DNA of 64,000 nucleotides, taken from NCBI GenBank assembly GCA_018056685.1, contig JAGPFC010000011.1, forward strand, positions 1 to 64,000, read 5' to 3'. Origin of the DNA: Smithella sp. (lineage in GTDB: Bacteria > Desulfobacterota > Syntrophia > Syntrophales > Smithellaceae). Of the stretch, positions 1 to 8,764 are shown piece after piece; position 1 is the stretch's first letter; each line of letters opens with the position of its first letter. A program made the translations under genes and the position numbers. The notes below the pieces were generated by a model, which saw nothing but the letters and a program-made list of their open reading frames with translations, made no database searches and was not told the origin of the DNA.

Positions 1-1517
1 TCTCTTCCAGTCAAAGTTTGATATCTTGCATCATCCTTAAATAAAATACCCAAACCATAAGAATGATGAAACTCTATGGTCTTGTATTCCCTTTTTAGAT
101 CTTCCCACAATTTATAAACACCAAAATCGTCTCTGCTAATAAATATATCATGTAACATAATAATGCCGTCATTTTTGACTTTGGGAAACCATTTCTCAAA
201 ATCATTCTTTACGGCTGTATATGTGTGTAACCCATCGATATGCAATAAATCTATTGTATTATTTTCAAATTGACCAATCGCTTCATCAAATGTTTTTCGT
301 AAAAACTTTATTTTCAAGCTATCATAATATTTTTCTTTTATCCCTCTCACTTCGTTAAAAACGTTATCATTGTAAAATCCTGCGTGTTCGTCTCCTCGCC
401 ACGTATCTATAGCATACAGGCTTGCATCATAATACGCATCTTTTACTGCCTGACAGAATGAAAAAAAAGATGTTCCTTTGTGAGTACCCAACTCAACAAT
501 AGTTTGCGGTTTAATATTACGAATCAAATCATATGCAAAATTCTTATGTCCTGCCCAAGGCCAATTAAAGTCCATGAACATGTCTTCATACTCAAATTTG
601 CGATTGAAAAATCTCCACCTACTCTTTTTATCCTCATGACCTAAAATGAAGCTATGGAAGTCAATCTCCTCTATAAATCCCTCGAGAATTAGTTGAGCAA
701 CTTCGTCCTCATGAAGAATCAGATTTTTGTACTCTTCATCCAAAAACCCTTCTTTATATCGATCATACCAACGTCTGAGATGGAACCCCATGCCTTTATC
801 AAGCAATTTGTTTTTTTCATATGCACTTCCACTTCTAATGACCTTTTTAATAAATTGTTCTTTGCTGCGTATAGGGTAATGATAAATCAATATATCATGA
901 GCTTTATCTATCGTTATTGTTTCATCCATATTTGCTACGCTATGATTCCCCTGTGTAACAAGTAGTAATTTTTTCATAACTGTAAACATAACCTTGGGGG
1001 GATACTTAAAATAAAACAGATTTTTCTGTTTTGTTTCTTCTTCATAATCTTTAGGAATAATTGGATTGAATACCGCAAATTTTGTATCTTCCGGAAATGC
1101 TTCATCCCCTCTTTTATCCTGCAAAAGAACATTGACAACATCAACAACCAATATATCTTCCTTTCTTTTCAAAATTTCGTCTTTGAGATTTCCCGATCTG
1201 GGATACCAGAACTCATCGGCATCACAATGAAAAATAATATCTGCGTCATATTGATCGTGTGCAATTTGTGCCATGCGATTATTCCACTGTGCCTGATTGT
1301 GATTGTGAGTCGGTTCATCGATAAGATGTAGAACACCTCTTTCTTCGTATTCTCGGAGAATATCCCTTGTTGAGTCAGTGGAGCCGTTATCCGTGGCAAT
1401 AATAAAATCAACACCCTTACTAAGATGGAAATCAATATTGTAGCGCACAATATCTTCTTCATCGCGCACCAGCAATGTCATGATAAGCTTGGTTTTGATA
1501 TTATTTATACTGTCCAT
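1..1517 (-). CDS. Glycosyltransferase-methyltransferase fusion (partial, C-terminus off left edge)
   Basis: I read one open frame of 505 codons from ATG 1517 to the left edge of the window. Residues 1-110 look like a family 2 glycosyltransferase of the Glyco_tranf_2_4 type: IATDNGSTDST near 40-50 and the metal/nucleotide-sugar DAD at 99-101 (HCDADEFW). Residues 325-505 look like a Methyltransf_24-type SAM methyltransferase: VELGTHKGTSFF at 341-352 and HIDGLHTY at 427-434. The start overlaps the upstream radical SAM gene by 13 bp, which suggests translational coupling; a purine-rich AAAGAG lies just upstream. It is the last visible gene of the polysaccharide operon. A role in building and methylating a surface glycan is inferred; the sugar substrate is unknown. 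Confidence 0.8.
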   Translation of the reverse strand, partial: MDSINNIKTKLIMTLLVRDEEDIVRYNIDFHLSKGVDFIIATDNGSTDSTRDILREYEERGVLHLIDEPTHNHNQAQWNNRMAQIAHDQYDADIIFHCDADEFWYPRSGNLKDEILKRKEDILVVDVVNVLLQDKRGDEAFPEDTKFAVFNPIIPKDYEEETKQKNLFYFKYPPKVMFTVMKKLLLVTQGNHSVANMDETITIDKAHDILIYHYPIRSKEQFIKKVIRSGSAYEKNKLLDKGMGFHLRRWYDRYKEGFLDEEYKNLILHEDEVAQLILEGFIEEIDFHSFILGHEDKKSRWRFFNRKFEYEDMFMDFNWPWAGHKNFAYDLIRNIKPQTIVELGTHKGTSFFSFCQAVKDAYYDASLYAIDTWRGDEHAGFYNDNVFNEVRGIKEKYYDSLKIKFLRKTFDEAIGQFENNTIDLLHIDGLHTYTAVKNDFEKWFPKVKNDGIIMLHDIFISRDDFGVYKLWEDLKREYKTIEFHHSYGLGILFKDDARYQTLTGR

Positions 1518-2392
1518 TCTTTTATCTCTTTACGGGATCTTGTCCATGGATGTCCAAAAGTTCTCTTTTCTACATAGCAGTATCTGCATAATGGAATTGG
1601 TTTGCTTAAAAATTCAAAAATTTCCTGTGCGCTTTGTGCCTGATGGATATCGATTGAATTGCTGTCGGACGTCGGCAAGTCCCTATTAAAGAACTTATTA
1701 AAGTGGACAATATTGGGGGCAATAGTACAGGTATAAAGCCTTCCCCCCTTCAGAAATATGGTATGATTGGCATGAAAGCACTTCACGAAGTTCCTTGGAA
1801 TATCCTGCTCGCCATTCAAATCAAGCGGTATATGGTAAGAAGTCTTTTGCACTTCGCCTGTATTGTCACGAAAAGTTAAAAGCACATCGTGGCGACCTGC
1901 AACTTCTTTCATTTTATCAAAATCAAGGTTAATGGGATATTTAGTAACTTCTATGATAATATTATTTTCTCGGCATGATTTCCAAAAATCCTCTTTTTGT
2001 TTTAACAGCAAAACGCCATTCGTCACAATACGAATTCTCGATTTCTGGAAATATTTTCTGGCGATAGATAAGCAATCTTTAACTTGCGGATGTAATAGCG
2101 GCTCTCCCCCCATTAGCCCTATTCTTTCAACTTCGCCCTGCATCAGATAGGACATTCTGGCAAAATCATTTTCGAATACGTCCATCTTTGTAAATTCCTT
2201 TTCTGCCAGGGGCGCAAAATGATCGCAGCCGCAACATCTTAAATTGCAGTGTTCGACTAATGGTACGCCAAAATATTTCATTGCTTTAGGTGTACATTTT
2301 GTTACTTCTTCAGGCTTTTGTAACTCATAATTGGAAGTTTTTCCCAACGCGGGAATGAATTTCTTTAAATAGTTTCTAATTCTTTTGATCAT
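1505..2392 (-). CDS. Radical SAM protein of polysaccharide operon
   Basis: 295 residues. A radical SAM [4Fe-4S] motif CX3CX2C is present at Cys49, Cys53 and Cys56 (HCNLRCCGC). GGEPLLHP at about 96 is the usual second SAM-binding element. The C-terminal third carries further cysteines (CFHANH, LYTCTIAP, LCRYCY) like the auxiliary-cluster or twitch regions of SPASM-type enzymes, so a second iron-sulfur site is possible. It sits between the TupA-like gene (4 bp gap) and the transferase-methyltransferase fusion (13 bp overlap), within a glycan export operon. The substrate is not predictable from sequence; a sugar or aglycone modification is inferred from context only. Confidence 0.8.
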   Translation of the reverse strand: MIKRIRNYLKKFIPALGKTSNYELQKPEEVTKCTPKAMKYFGVPLVEHCNLRCCGCDHFAPLAEKEFTKMDVFENDFARMSYLMQGEVERIGLMGGEPLLHPQVKDCLSIARKYFQKSRIRIVTNGVLLLKQKEDFWKSCRENNIIIEVTKYPINLDFDKMKEVAGRHDVLLTFRDNTGEVQKTSYHIPLDLNGEQDIPRNFVKCFHANHTIFLKGGRLYTCTIAPNIVHFNKFFNRDLPTSDSNSIDIHQAQSAQEIFEFLSKPIPLCRYCYVEKRTFGHPWTRSRKEIKEWTV

Positions 2393-2396
2393 TATT

Positions 2397-3503
2397 TTAC
2401 TTATTTTTCTTTTGAGGCAGGGTGATCATTTGACCTAACACCAAATCATATTCAGGAGGATCCCACCATAACTGACCAGAAGCAGGCGTAAAAGTAAGTT
2501 CACCGAATTTCAGAGATCCATCATTCAACAAATAAAAATCAACTCTTACTAATGCAAAATCTTTGCTAAGTGTTTTTGCTAAAAAAATCATTTCATCTAA
2601 ATTATCGGGTTTATCTATTGTCTCGAATTTTGGGTAGTTACTAAATGGTTGAATGTTCCAATCTAAATCATAAACATTGCGCTTATGGTTAGTATGCCTT
2701 TCGATGTCAACTAAAATAAAATGCGGTTTTCCATTAAAACATAAAACCTTATAATCATATAAGTATCCATTATCATTTTCCAAATACTGTTCGGCAATAA
2801 TTTTGGGAAATATGTCTTTATAGTGGAGCTCCAATCCGTTAACAAAAGCGAAATTAGTGTTGAGCCATTTGTTAAATTTTTCTCTTGCCGCTGCCTTATC
2901 AAATGTATTCTTGTCTTTGACAATTATGTTCCATCCGCACCCATGATTAGCTTTAAGCACAAACTTGGCAGGAAGCCTGTCAAAATCTATTTCGTCAAAT
3001 TTGTCCCAAGTCCCCAGCAGCGGTATGAGATATTTTTCGCCGATTCGTTCCTTCACCCACTCCCGCGCGAGATATTTATCAGTTAATTGAGTCTTTAGCG
3101 GCGTGCTGTCATACAATTTCAGCCATTGGATTTTTTCATTAAGGGTCTGCGGGTTCTCAAGATCAAGCGTTTTCCCGGCATATTTTTTAAACCAGTTTTT
3201 TAATGCGCATAAATAGTTTTCAGGATGCAAGCCCTCGTAATATTTATAATCAATTTCTTGATGCATATGCTCAATTTCCGTTTTTAAGATATGCATTTCA
3301 TCTATCAGTGAGTGATTCTGTCTTTCCAGATTGTAAATCCTTTCTAGTAAATTTTTGACAGAAGGTATTCTTTTAAGCGTATTTTTAATTAATTTCTTCA
3401 ATCTGAGTTTTTTCCTTAGCAGGTTTTGGAAATATTTCTTAGCACGTTGCTTGTCATAATCTTTTGGGGGAAGATTTGTTATACTTACTAATCTACATGG
3501 CAA
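2397..3503 (-). CDS. TupA-like ATP-grasp protein
   Basis: 368 residues. The body from about residue 105 on matches the TupA-like ATP-grasp family: LNEKIQWLKLYD, LTDKYLAREWVKERIGEKYLIP, FVLKANHGCGWN and a late FGELTFTPASG element. Members occur in capsule, teichuronopeptide and O-antigen clusters and probably couple an amino acid or similar acid to a glycan. The first 90 residues are basic and then form a likely coiled coil (LERIYNLERQNHSLIDEM). The start used is TTG 3503, with a G-rich stretch 7 nt upstream; it overlaps the exporter ATPase by 11 bp. No in-frame ATG exists before residue 70, so the exact N-terminus is uncertain. Confidence 0.75.
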   Translation of the reverse strand: MPCRLVSITNLPPKDYDKQRAKKYFQNLLRKKLRLKKLIKNTLKRIPSVKNLLERIYNLERQNHSLIDEMHILKTEIEHMHQEIDYKYYEGLHPENYLCALKNWFKKYAGKTLDLENPQTLNEKIQWLKLYDSTPLKTQLTDKYLAREWVKERIGEKYLIPLLGTWDKFDEIDFDRLPAKFVLKANHGCGWNIIVKDKNTFDKAAAREKFNKWLNTNFAFVNGLELHYKDIFPKIIAEQYLENDNGYLYDYKVLCFNGKPHFILVDIERHTNHKRNVYDLDWNIQPFSNYPKFETIDKPDNLDEMIFLAKTLSKDFALVRVDFYLLNDGSLKFGELTFTPASGQLWWDPPEYDLVLGQMITLPQKKNK

Positions 3504-4197
3504 TAACTGCCCCCCGGTCCAACCGAACAGTCCGGTTGCAAATCGTTTTAACCAGTTCCGGTGAATGTGTCGCGATAATCAGGATGCTGGATTTCTGAAC
3601 AATTTCATGAAGTCGCTGCTGCGCTTTTTCCTTAAAGTCCGCGTCCCCTACCGTCAGCCATTCGTCCATCAAAAGAATTTCGGGTTGGACAAGCGTGGCG
3701 ATGGAAAAGGCCAATCGCATTTGCATGCCGGTAGAATAGGTGCGCAGCGGCATGCGAATGAAATCACCAAGACCGGCAAAATCCACAATATCGCTTATTT
3801 TTGAGGACAGCCATTGCCGGTGGAAACCGAGCAGCGCGCCGCGAAGGTAAATGTTTTCAACCCCGGTTGCCTCGCCATCCATCCCGAGACTCAGATCAAT
3901 CATGCTGGTAATTTTTCCCTGGACTTCTAGGAAACCTTCTATCGGCTCATAAACGCCGGAAATAACCCGCAGCAATGTGCTTTTACCCGCGCCATTGCGA
4001 CCGACCACACCCACCCGGTCTCCTTCTTTGAATTCAAGGCTAATGCTTTGCAGAGCCCTCACGACCACACGGCCCTGTTCGTTGGAACCCATGCGGCCGC
4101 CGGTGGCCGCCTGCATCAGCTGGTTTTTCAGCGATCGTCCGGTGGTATTATAAATCGGAAAATCAACGCATACATTATTCATACGAATGTGTGTCAT
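3493..4197 (-). CDS. wzt: Polysaccharide ABC exporter, ATPase subunit (Wzt/TagH type)
   Basis: 234 residues. Walker A GRNGAGKST at 66-74, signature YSTGMQMRL at 154-162, Walker B ILLMDEW near 174. The long N-terminus with DFPIYN before the first strand is typical of the Wzt/KpsT/TagH subfamily that powers O-antigen, capsule or teichoic acid export across the inner membrane. It lacks the C-terminal carbohydrate-binding domain found in E. coli O9a Wzt, so chain termination would not be sensed by this subunit. The permease gene lies 9 bp upstream in the same operon. A GGACGGAG ribosome site precedes ATG 4197. Confidence 0.9.
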   Translation of the reverse strand: MTHIRMNNVCVDFPIYNTTGRSLKNQLMQAATGGRMGSNEQGRVVVRALQSISLEFKEGDRVGVVGRNGAGKSTLLRVISGVYEPIEGFLEVQGKITSMIDLSLGMDGEATGVENIYLRGALLGFHRQWLSSKISDIVDFAGLGDFIRMPLRTYSTGMQMRLAFSIATLVQPEILLMDEWLTVGDADFKEKAQQRLHEIVQKSSILIIATHSPELVKTICNRTVRLDRGAVIAM

Positions 4198-4206
4198 AAC
4201 TCCGTC

Positions 4207-5028
4207 CTATAACCAGTAAGCGATGCGCGAGCGAAACCGTCCGTAAAATAAAATGGTGACACCCCACCCAACTAACGCGAGAAGAATACAGACCAGCCAG
4301 TTCACAGCGGATGGTAATGTGCCCATCAAGGGAGCGCGGACAATTTCGATTAAATGGAAAAAAGGATTGGCATCCAGCAACAGCAGGCTGGCGCGTTTCG
4401 GCAACAGATGCGGCATCCAGATGATCGGCGTCAGGTAAAAGCAAACCTGCAACAGATTGGAAACGATCTGAGGAATGTCGCGATAACGGGTACATAAAAC
4501 GCCCAGCAGAAGAGCGATCCAGGATAGGTTGATCATCAAAAGCACAAGGCCCACGACAGACAAAGCAGCGGACGGACGTAAAGGCAACCAAAAGACGAGT
4601 AACACCAAAGGATAGATGACGATGTTGTGGCCAAAAATAATCAGGTTGCGCCATATCACCCGTAGAATGTGGGTAAACAGAGGCAAAGAAATTTGCTTGA
4701 TGATGGCTTCAGCCACGGTGAAGCCCGTGCAGCCTTCGGTCAGTATCGTCGTGATCAGCGTCCATAAAATCAACCCGACCGTCAGAAAAGGGAGAAACTC
4801 TTTCATGGGGGTGTCAAAAAGATTGCCGAAGACCAGACCGAGCGCTCCAATTAAAACACCCATGCTGATGGTAATCCAAAACGGGCCCAGCGATGAGCGC
4901 CGGTAACGCTGGCGAATATCCTGCCAGCCCAGCACGCCGGCGAGTTCATATCTTTTGAAAGCCGCGAAGATATCCTGCCAACCGGATTTAAAAATTCTCA
5001 ATAAAAATCCCTGATTACTTATACTCAT
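4207..5028 (-). CDS. wzm: Polysaccharide ABC exporter, permease subunit (Wzm type)
   Basis: 273 residues with about six hydrophobic segments of the ABC-2 membrane family. The N-terminal cytoplasmic stretch ending DIRQRYRRSSLGPFWIT is characteristic of Wzm/RfbA/TagG permeases, and RYRDIPQIVSNLLQ near 195 matches the conserved loop before the late helices. Together with the ATPase gene 9 bp downstream it would form the inner-membrane channel for an undecaprenyl-linked glycan. It starts 13 bp after the WecA-like gene. Confidence 0.88.
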   Translation of the reverse strand: MSISNQGFLLRIFKSGWQDIFAAFKRYELAGVLGWQDIRQRYRRSSLGPFWITISMGVLIGALGLVFGNLFDTPMKEFLPFLTVGLILWTLITTILTEGCTGFTVAEAIIKQISLPLFTHILRVIWRNLIIFGHNIVIYPLVLLVFWLPLRPSAALSVVGLVLLMINLSWIALLLGVLCTRYRDIPQIVSNLLQVCFYLTPIIWMPHLLPKRASLLLLDANPFFHLIEIVRAPLMGTLPSAVNWLVCILLALVGWGVTILFYGRFRSRIAYWL

Positions 5029-5041
5029 CGATTATCATTTG

Positions 5042-6130
5042 TTAATCATTATTCTTTTCCAAACTTACCGCTATTTTTGTGCGAATGTACCAGCTTATGA
5101 AAGCAAAAACAAGAAAGCAGGTTGTGAGAAACAGCACGACCGTTCGCGCCCCATAAGCGTAAAGCATCAGAACACCGGCACCAATACCGAGCTGAATAAT
5201 GCCATACAGCAGCGTTACCTTCCAGTGGGCGATTCCATGTTCATTAGCCAGAATCTGGTACAGGTGACGTCGATGCGGTTTTGTCAGATTTTCTTTATCC
5301 TGAAGACGGATGGCCATTGTAGTGAGTTCATCTGCATAAAATGGAAAAAGCAATGCGGCAAAACAGACCATCTCGAGGTAATTCCTGGCCAAAACAACAA
5401 CCAGCGCGGCAAAGACAAATCCCAGCAGAATGCTGCCGACATCCCCCATGAAAACCCTGGCACGAAACATGTTCAAGGGCAGATAGCCCAGACAGGCAAG
5501 TGCAACGCAGACAGATAAAAATGAGAGGGACTGTTGGAAAGCATCTGTCTGCACTCGGGCAAGGGTATAAATACCCAGCAAGCCGAAGGCGATGATGCCA
5601 CTGAGACCGGCAATGCCGTTGATGCCATCCATAAAATTATAAAAGTTCGCCGTGCCGATCAGAAAAATAAAAATCAGCGGCAGTATCAGCAGAAAAATAA
5701 ACGGAGCAAAACCAAAAGTGGAAATGTCGTAATGGGCACTGAGTTTTGGCAACAGGGGAAATAGAAAAATCAAAGCGGAAATAATCTGAACAAGCAGTCG
5801 GAATTTGACCGAAATACGAAAGTAATCTCCATATAAACTGACGGCGGAAATGAGAATCGCGGCAAAGAGAAAGGTTGTCGGAATGCGCAATGTCAGCCCC
5901 GCAACAATGAAAGCCGCCAGAATGCCCACACCGCCGCCCCGGGGGGTCGGTTCTGTATGCGAACTGCGCTCCTTGGGCATGTCCAGCAGATGTTCTCTAA
6001 ACGGTATGCCGGCAATCAACCAGGCGCCGGCAAAACCAAGACCGGTACAGGTCAAAAACAGCAGGAAGATCCTGTGCTGTGTTACAACGGCGACAAGTTG
6101 ATTAAAAATGTTGGTCAGATCCTGAATCAT
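5042..6130 (-). CDS. Undecaprenyl-phosphate sugar-1-phosphate transferase (WecA/MraY family GT4)
   Basis: 362 residues, multi-spanning. Family motifs are all present: RSSHTEPTPRGGG in the first cytoplasmic loop, NFYNFMDGINGIAG holding the Mg-binding aspartate, VFMGDVGSILLGF, and the HRRHLYQ histidine cluster near the C-terminus. The family transfers a sugar phosphate from a UDP-sugar to undecaprenyl phosphate in the inner membrane. As first gene of the operon that continues with an ABC exporter, it probably primes an O-antigen or capsule chain rather than peptidoglycan (RSSHTEPTPRGGG is WecA/WbpL-like, not MraY-like). A candidate promoter lies about 115 bp upstream. Sugar specificity is unknown. 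Confidence 0.88.
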   Translation of the reverse strand: MIQDLTNIFNQLVAVVTQHRIFLLFLTCTGLGFAGAWLIAGIPFREHLLDMPKERSSHTEPTPRGGGVGILAAFIVAGLTLRIPTTFLFAAILISAVSLYGDYFRISVKFRLLVQIISALIFLFPLLPKLSAHYDISTFGFAPFIFLLILPLIFIFLIGTANFYNFMDGINGIAGLSGIIAFGLLGIYTLARVQTDAFQQSLSFLSVCVALACLGYLPLNMFRARVFMGDVGSILLGFVFAALVVVLARNYLEMVCFAALLFPFYADELTTMAIRLQDKENLTKPHRRHLYQILANEHGIAHWKVTLLYGIIQLGIGAGVLMLYAYGARTVVLFLTTCFLVFAFISWYIRTKIAVSLEKNND

Positions 6131-6243
6131 TCTTTAAAAATGAGAGTCACGTTCCTTACAATGATTATGAATGTGATTTGTCACAGCTCCGCCCTTTGCT
6201 TTACATTATCCAAGGCATTGTAACTTATCGAAGAAACTATTGA

Positions 6244-6272
6244 TTACTACTAAAATCACCTTATGGTGTCAA
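6244..6272 (-). promoter_or_regulatory. Candidate sigma70 promoter of polysaccharide operon
   Basis: On the minus strand a perfect TTGACA (6267-6272) is followed after 17 bp by TAGTAA (6244-6249). It lies in the 208-bp gap between mtfA and the WecA-like gene and points into the operon, giving a leader of about 105 nt. Nothing else in this gap was recognised. Confidence 0.4.
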
Positions 6273-6338
6273 TGGATTAGTTGCCGCGACGGGACTTTAA
6301 GATGAATGATTTTGTTTCAGTTTTTCGGAAGAAGTCGC

Positions 6339-7148
6339 TCAGTAGGAATGTTTGCGGACACGCAGGACCGGATCCTGACGATAATATTCTTTCAGAACCT
6401 TGTACAGATCGGGCGCGTTTTGAATCATGATCAAAGGCTGATCAAAAAACTGCTCCGTGGCCACAGCAAAGAATTCCGCTTCACTGTACGCGCCGTAGTC
6501 ATTCAAAAAGGTTCTTCTACCCAGTTCGGCGTCATGCCTCAGGCGTAAATATTCGCGGGAACAAACCATCACCCAGTTGCGATATTCTTTCCTGTCTTTC
6601 AGCGGTGGCGTACCATCGGCAGCGCCATCCAGCATATCGAGTTTATGCGCGAACTCATGATAAACGACGTTATGGCCCGATTCAGGGTGACGCCCGCCAT
6701 GCAACGCGGCATCCCAGATGACAATAACCGGTCCGTGTTGCATCGCCTGACCGACAATGGGATATTCATTTTCTACAGGTTCCAGAACGGTTTCAAAAAA
6801 ACCCGGTTGACGCTGCGGCGGAATCACTGTGGAGGGATAGACGAGGATCGTTTCCACATTATGATAAAAATTGTGAGGCAGGCACAAAATCAGAAGACAG
6901 GCCTGAGCGGCGATGGTCACTCTGATTTCGTCCGTCAGCTCCAGTCCTCCGCATCCTTCCCAATTTTTCTCGGCAATAAAGACCTGAATCAACCGGCGTA
7001 AATGAACGCGTTCGCTATCGTCCAGCAGGCAGTAATGAGAAACATTGCGCTTGATGATATCTTCCCAGTCCTCCGGAAAGGGTTCTTGCTGAAGTTTTGC
7101 CCGACGGCGGTTAGTCAGCCAGCGAAAAATATGATCCACCTCCCACAA
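6339..7148 (-). CDS. mtfA: MtfA-family zinc metallopeptidase
   Basis: 269 residues. Zinc site HEFAH at 164-168, followed by KLDMLDG, is the MtfA/PF06167 signature; EGCGGLELTDEIRVTIAAQACLL at 64-86 (given by position: key residues G, E, T, D, Q) is the conserved helix of this family. E. coli MtfA is a cytosolic aminopeptidase that binds the glucose repressor Mlc; no Mlc homologue is in this window, so the partner here is unknown. The frame opens with TTG 7148 directly after an in-frame stop; GTG 7139 is an alternative, and neither has a clear ribosome site. It is divergent from rsmG. Confidence 0.85.
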   Translation of the reverse strand: MWEVDHIFRWLTNRRRAKLQQEPFPEDWEDIIKRNVSHYCLLDDSERVHLRRLIQVFIAEKNWEGCGGLELTDEIRVTIAAQACLLILCLPHNFYHNVETILVYPSTVIPPQRQPGFFETVLEPVENEYPIVGQAMQHGPVIVIWDAALHGGRHPESGHNVVYHEFAHKLDMLDGAADGTPPLKDRKEYRNWVMVCSREYLRLRHDAELGRRTFLNDYGAYSEAEFFAVATEQFFDQPLIMIQNAPDLYKVLKEYYRQDPVLRVRKHSY

Positions 7149-7254
7149 TCAATGTTGCAATATTTCTAACATTGCGCATACACCGTGTCAAAAGAATTGT
7201 ATCCGTTATCATTTATCGTTTGCGGCACTGACTTTTTTTTGTTATTTTTTTACA

Positions 7255-7911
7255 ATGGAAATGGAAATGATACTGCTCGGCAAACACGCGAAGTCCCTGG
7301 GCATCGATTTAAACCATCGGCAATTGTCCCAATTTGCGATTTATAAAAATGAACTTCTGGATTGGAATGCCAGGACAAATTTGATTTCCGAAAATTCCGC
7401 CGGGGAAATTATGACGCGTCATTTTCTGGATTCGCTCACCGCCCTTCCTTTCATCACACAGCCCCAGGCTATGATCATCGACGTCGGCTCAGGAGCCGGT
7501 TTCCCCGGTCTTCCCCTGAAAATAGCACGACAGGATCTGAAAATTTACCTGCTGGAGGCCAATCGCAAAAAGGTTTCTTTCTTAAAGCATATGATCCGTC
7601 TTTTACGGCTTGAGGCGACATATGTTCTTCATGAACGCGTTGAAAACATCCTCAAGGCGGATTTATGGAAGGAAAAATTTGAGATTCTTATTTCCCGCGC
7701 TACTTTTAAAATGGACGAACTTTTAACCCTGGGGGATTTTTTTCTTGCGCCGGCGGGTCAACTGATTGCTTGGAAAGGACCCAGCGTTGAACAGGAATTA
7801 AGTCAATGCCTGAAAACAAATCATCAGCACAAAATATCTCAATTGATTCAACACGATATAAAGGCTGATTTTCTGGCCGCGCCGCTGAAAATTATTATCG
7901 GAAAAAATTAA
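7255..7911 (+). CDS. rsmG: 16S rRNA m7G527 methyltransferase RsmG (GidB)
   Basis: 218 residues, normal length. SAM-binding GSGAGFPG at 78-85, upstream LLDWNARTNLI at 34-44, and FLDSL at 57-61 are RsmG hallmarks; the enzyme methylates N7 of G527 in 16S rRNA. Three in-phase ATGs (7255, 7261, 7267) open the gene; GGAA sits 5 nt before the third, so the true start may be 7267. It begins the rsmG-parA-parB order common near bacterial origins, but mnmG and mnmE, which often precede it, are absent here. Confidence 0.93.
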   Translation: MEMEMILLGKHAKSLGIDLNHRQLSQFAIYKNELLDWNARTNLISENSAGEIMTRHFLDSLTALPFITQPQAMIIDVGSGAGFPGLPLKIARQDLKIYLLEANRKKVSFLKHMIRLLRLEATYVLHERVENILKADLWKEKFEILISRATFKMDELLTLGDFFLAPAGQLIAWKGPSVEQELSQCLKTNHQHKISQLIQHDIKADFLAAPLKIIIGKN

Positions 7912-7946
7912 AAAAGACTTCTAAAAAACACTTTTTTATGCTAGGG

Positions 7947-7955
7947 CTATCAACA
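7947..7955 (+). promoter_or_regulatory. DnaA-box-like word CTATCAACA before parA
   Basis: CTATCAACA lies in the 85-bp gap between rsmG and parA. The core TATCAACA is the same word found twice around the dnaA promoter and three times between dnaA and dnaN. Relative to the classical TTATCCACA it has A in place of the sixth base C and C in place of the first T. A DnaA-binding role is inferred from recurrence. Confidence 0.3.
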
Positions 7956-7996
7956 ATTCTTGCAAAAGAATTCATTTTGTTGCGCTTAATAAAATA

Positions 7997-8764
7997 ATGA
8001 ATAAAATCATATGCATAGCTAACCAAAAGGGTGGGGTTGGTAAAACCACCACCGCGATAAATTTATCTGCTTCGCTGGCGGCGGCGGAAAAAAAAACTTT
8101 GCTTATCGATGGTGATTCGCAGGGCAATTCCACCAGCGGTATAGGGGCGGATAGAGATTCTTTTCAGACGGCAAATTTGTATCACGCCATGATCGGTCAG
8201 GTGCCGCTCAAAGATGTGATTGTGAAAACGGCGGTACCGAATCTGGATGTTGTTCCGGCCAGTCAGGATCTCATCGGCATTGAAGTTGAGTTTGTCGGTC
8301 TGGAAAATAAAGAACACAAACTGACAAATTTATTAAATTCTCCGGACATCAACTATGATTTCATCGTCATTGATTGCCCCCCCTCGCTGGGTATGATGAC
8401 GGTCAATGCGCTGGTCGCGGCTGACTACCTGATTGTTCCTTTACAATGTGAATATTATGCCATGGAGGGATTGGGCTACCTGCTCAATACCGTTAAGCTG
8501 GTCAAGGCTCAGTTAAATCCACGCCTGACGTTAGGCGGCATCCTGTTGACGATGTTCGACCAACGTAACTTGTTATCGCATCGAGTTTCTGATGATGTTC
8601 GTCAACATTTCGGCGATAAGGTTTTTAAAACGGTCATTCCGCGCAATGTAAGGCTTTCGGAATGCCCCAGTCACGGATTGCCGATTATACTTTATGATAT
8701 TAAATCACGTGGCGCGGCGGCCTACATGGAAATGGCCAGAGAAATCATTCAAGGAGGATTTTAA
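7997..8764 (+). CDS. parA: Chromosome partitioning ATPase ParA (Soj)
   Basis: 255 residues. Deviant Walker A KGGVGKTTT at 11-19 with DGDSQGNST following, and DCPPSLG near 127, typical of short chromosomal ParA/Soj lacking an N-terminal HTH. It forms ATP-dependent nucleoid-bound dimers that move ParB-parS complexes and, in Bacillus, also modulates DnaA. It is directly followed by parB (stop and next start abut) and would act on the parS site at 62591 in this window. Confidence 0.96.
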   Translation: MNKIICIANQKGGVGKTTTAINLSASLAAAEKKTLLIDGDSQGNSTSGIGADRDSFQTANLYHAMIGQVPLKDVIVKTAVPNLDVVPASQDLIGIEVEFVGLENKEHKLTNLLNSPDINYDFIVIDCPPSLGMMTVNALVAADYLIVPLQCEYYAMEGLGYLLNTVKLVKAQLNPRLTLGGILLTMFDQRNLLSHRVSDDVRQHFGDKVFKTVIPRNVRLSECPSHGLPIILYDIKSRGAAAYMEMAREIIQGGF

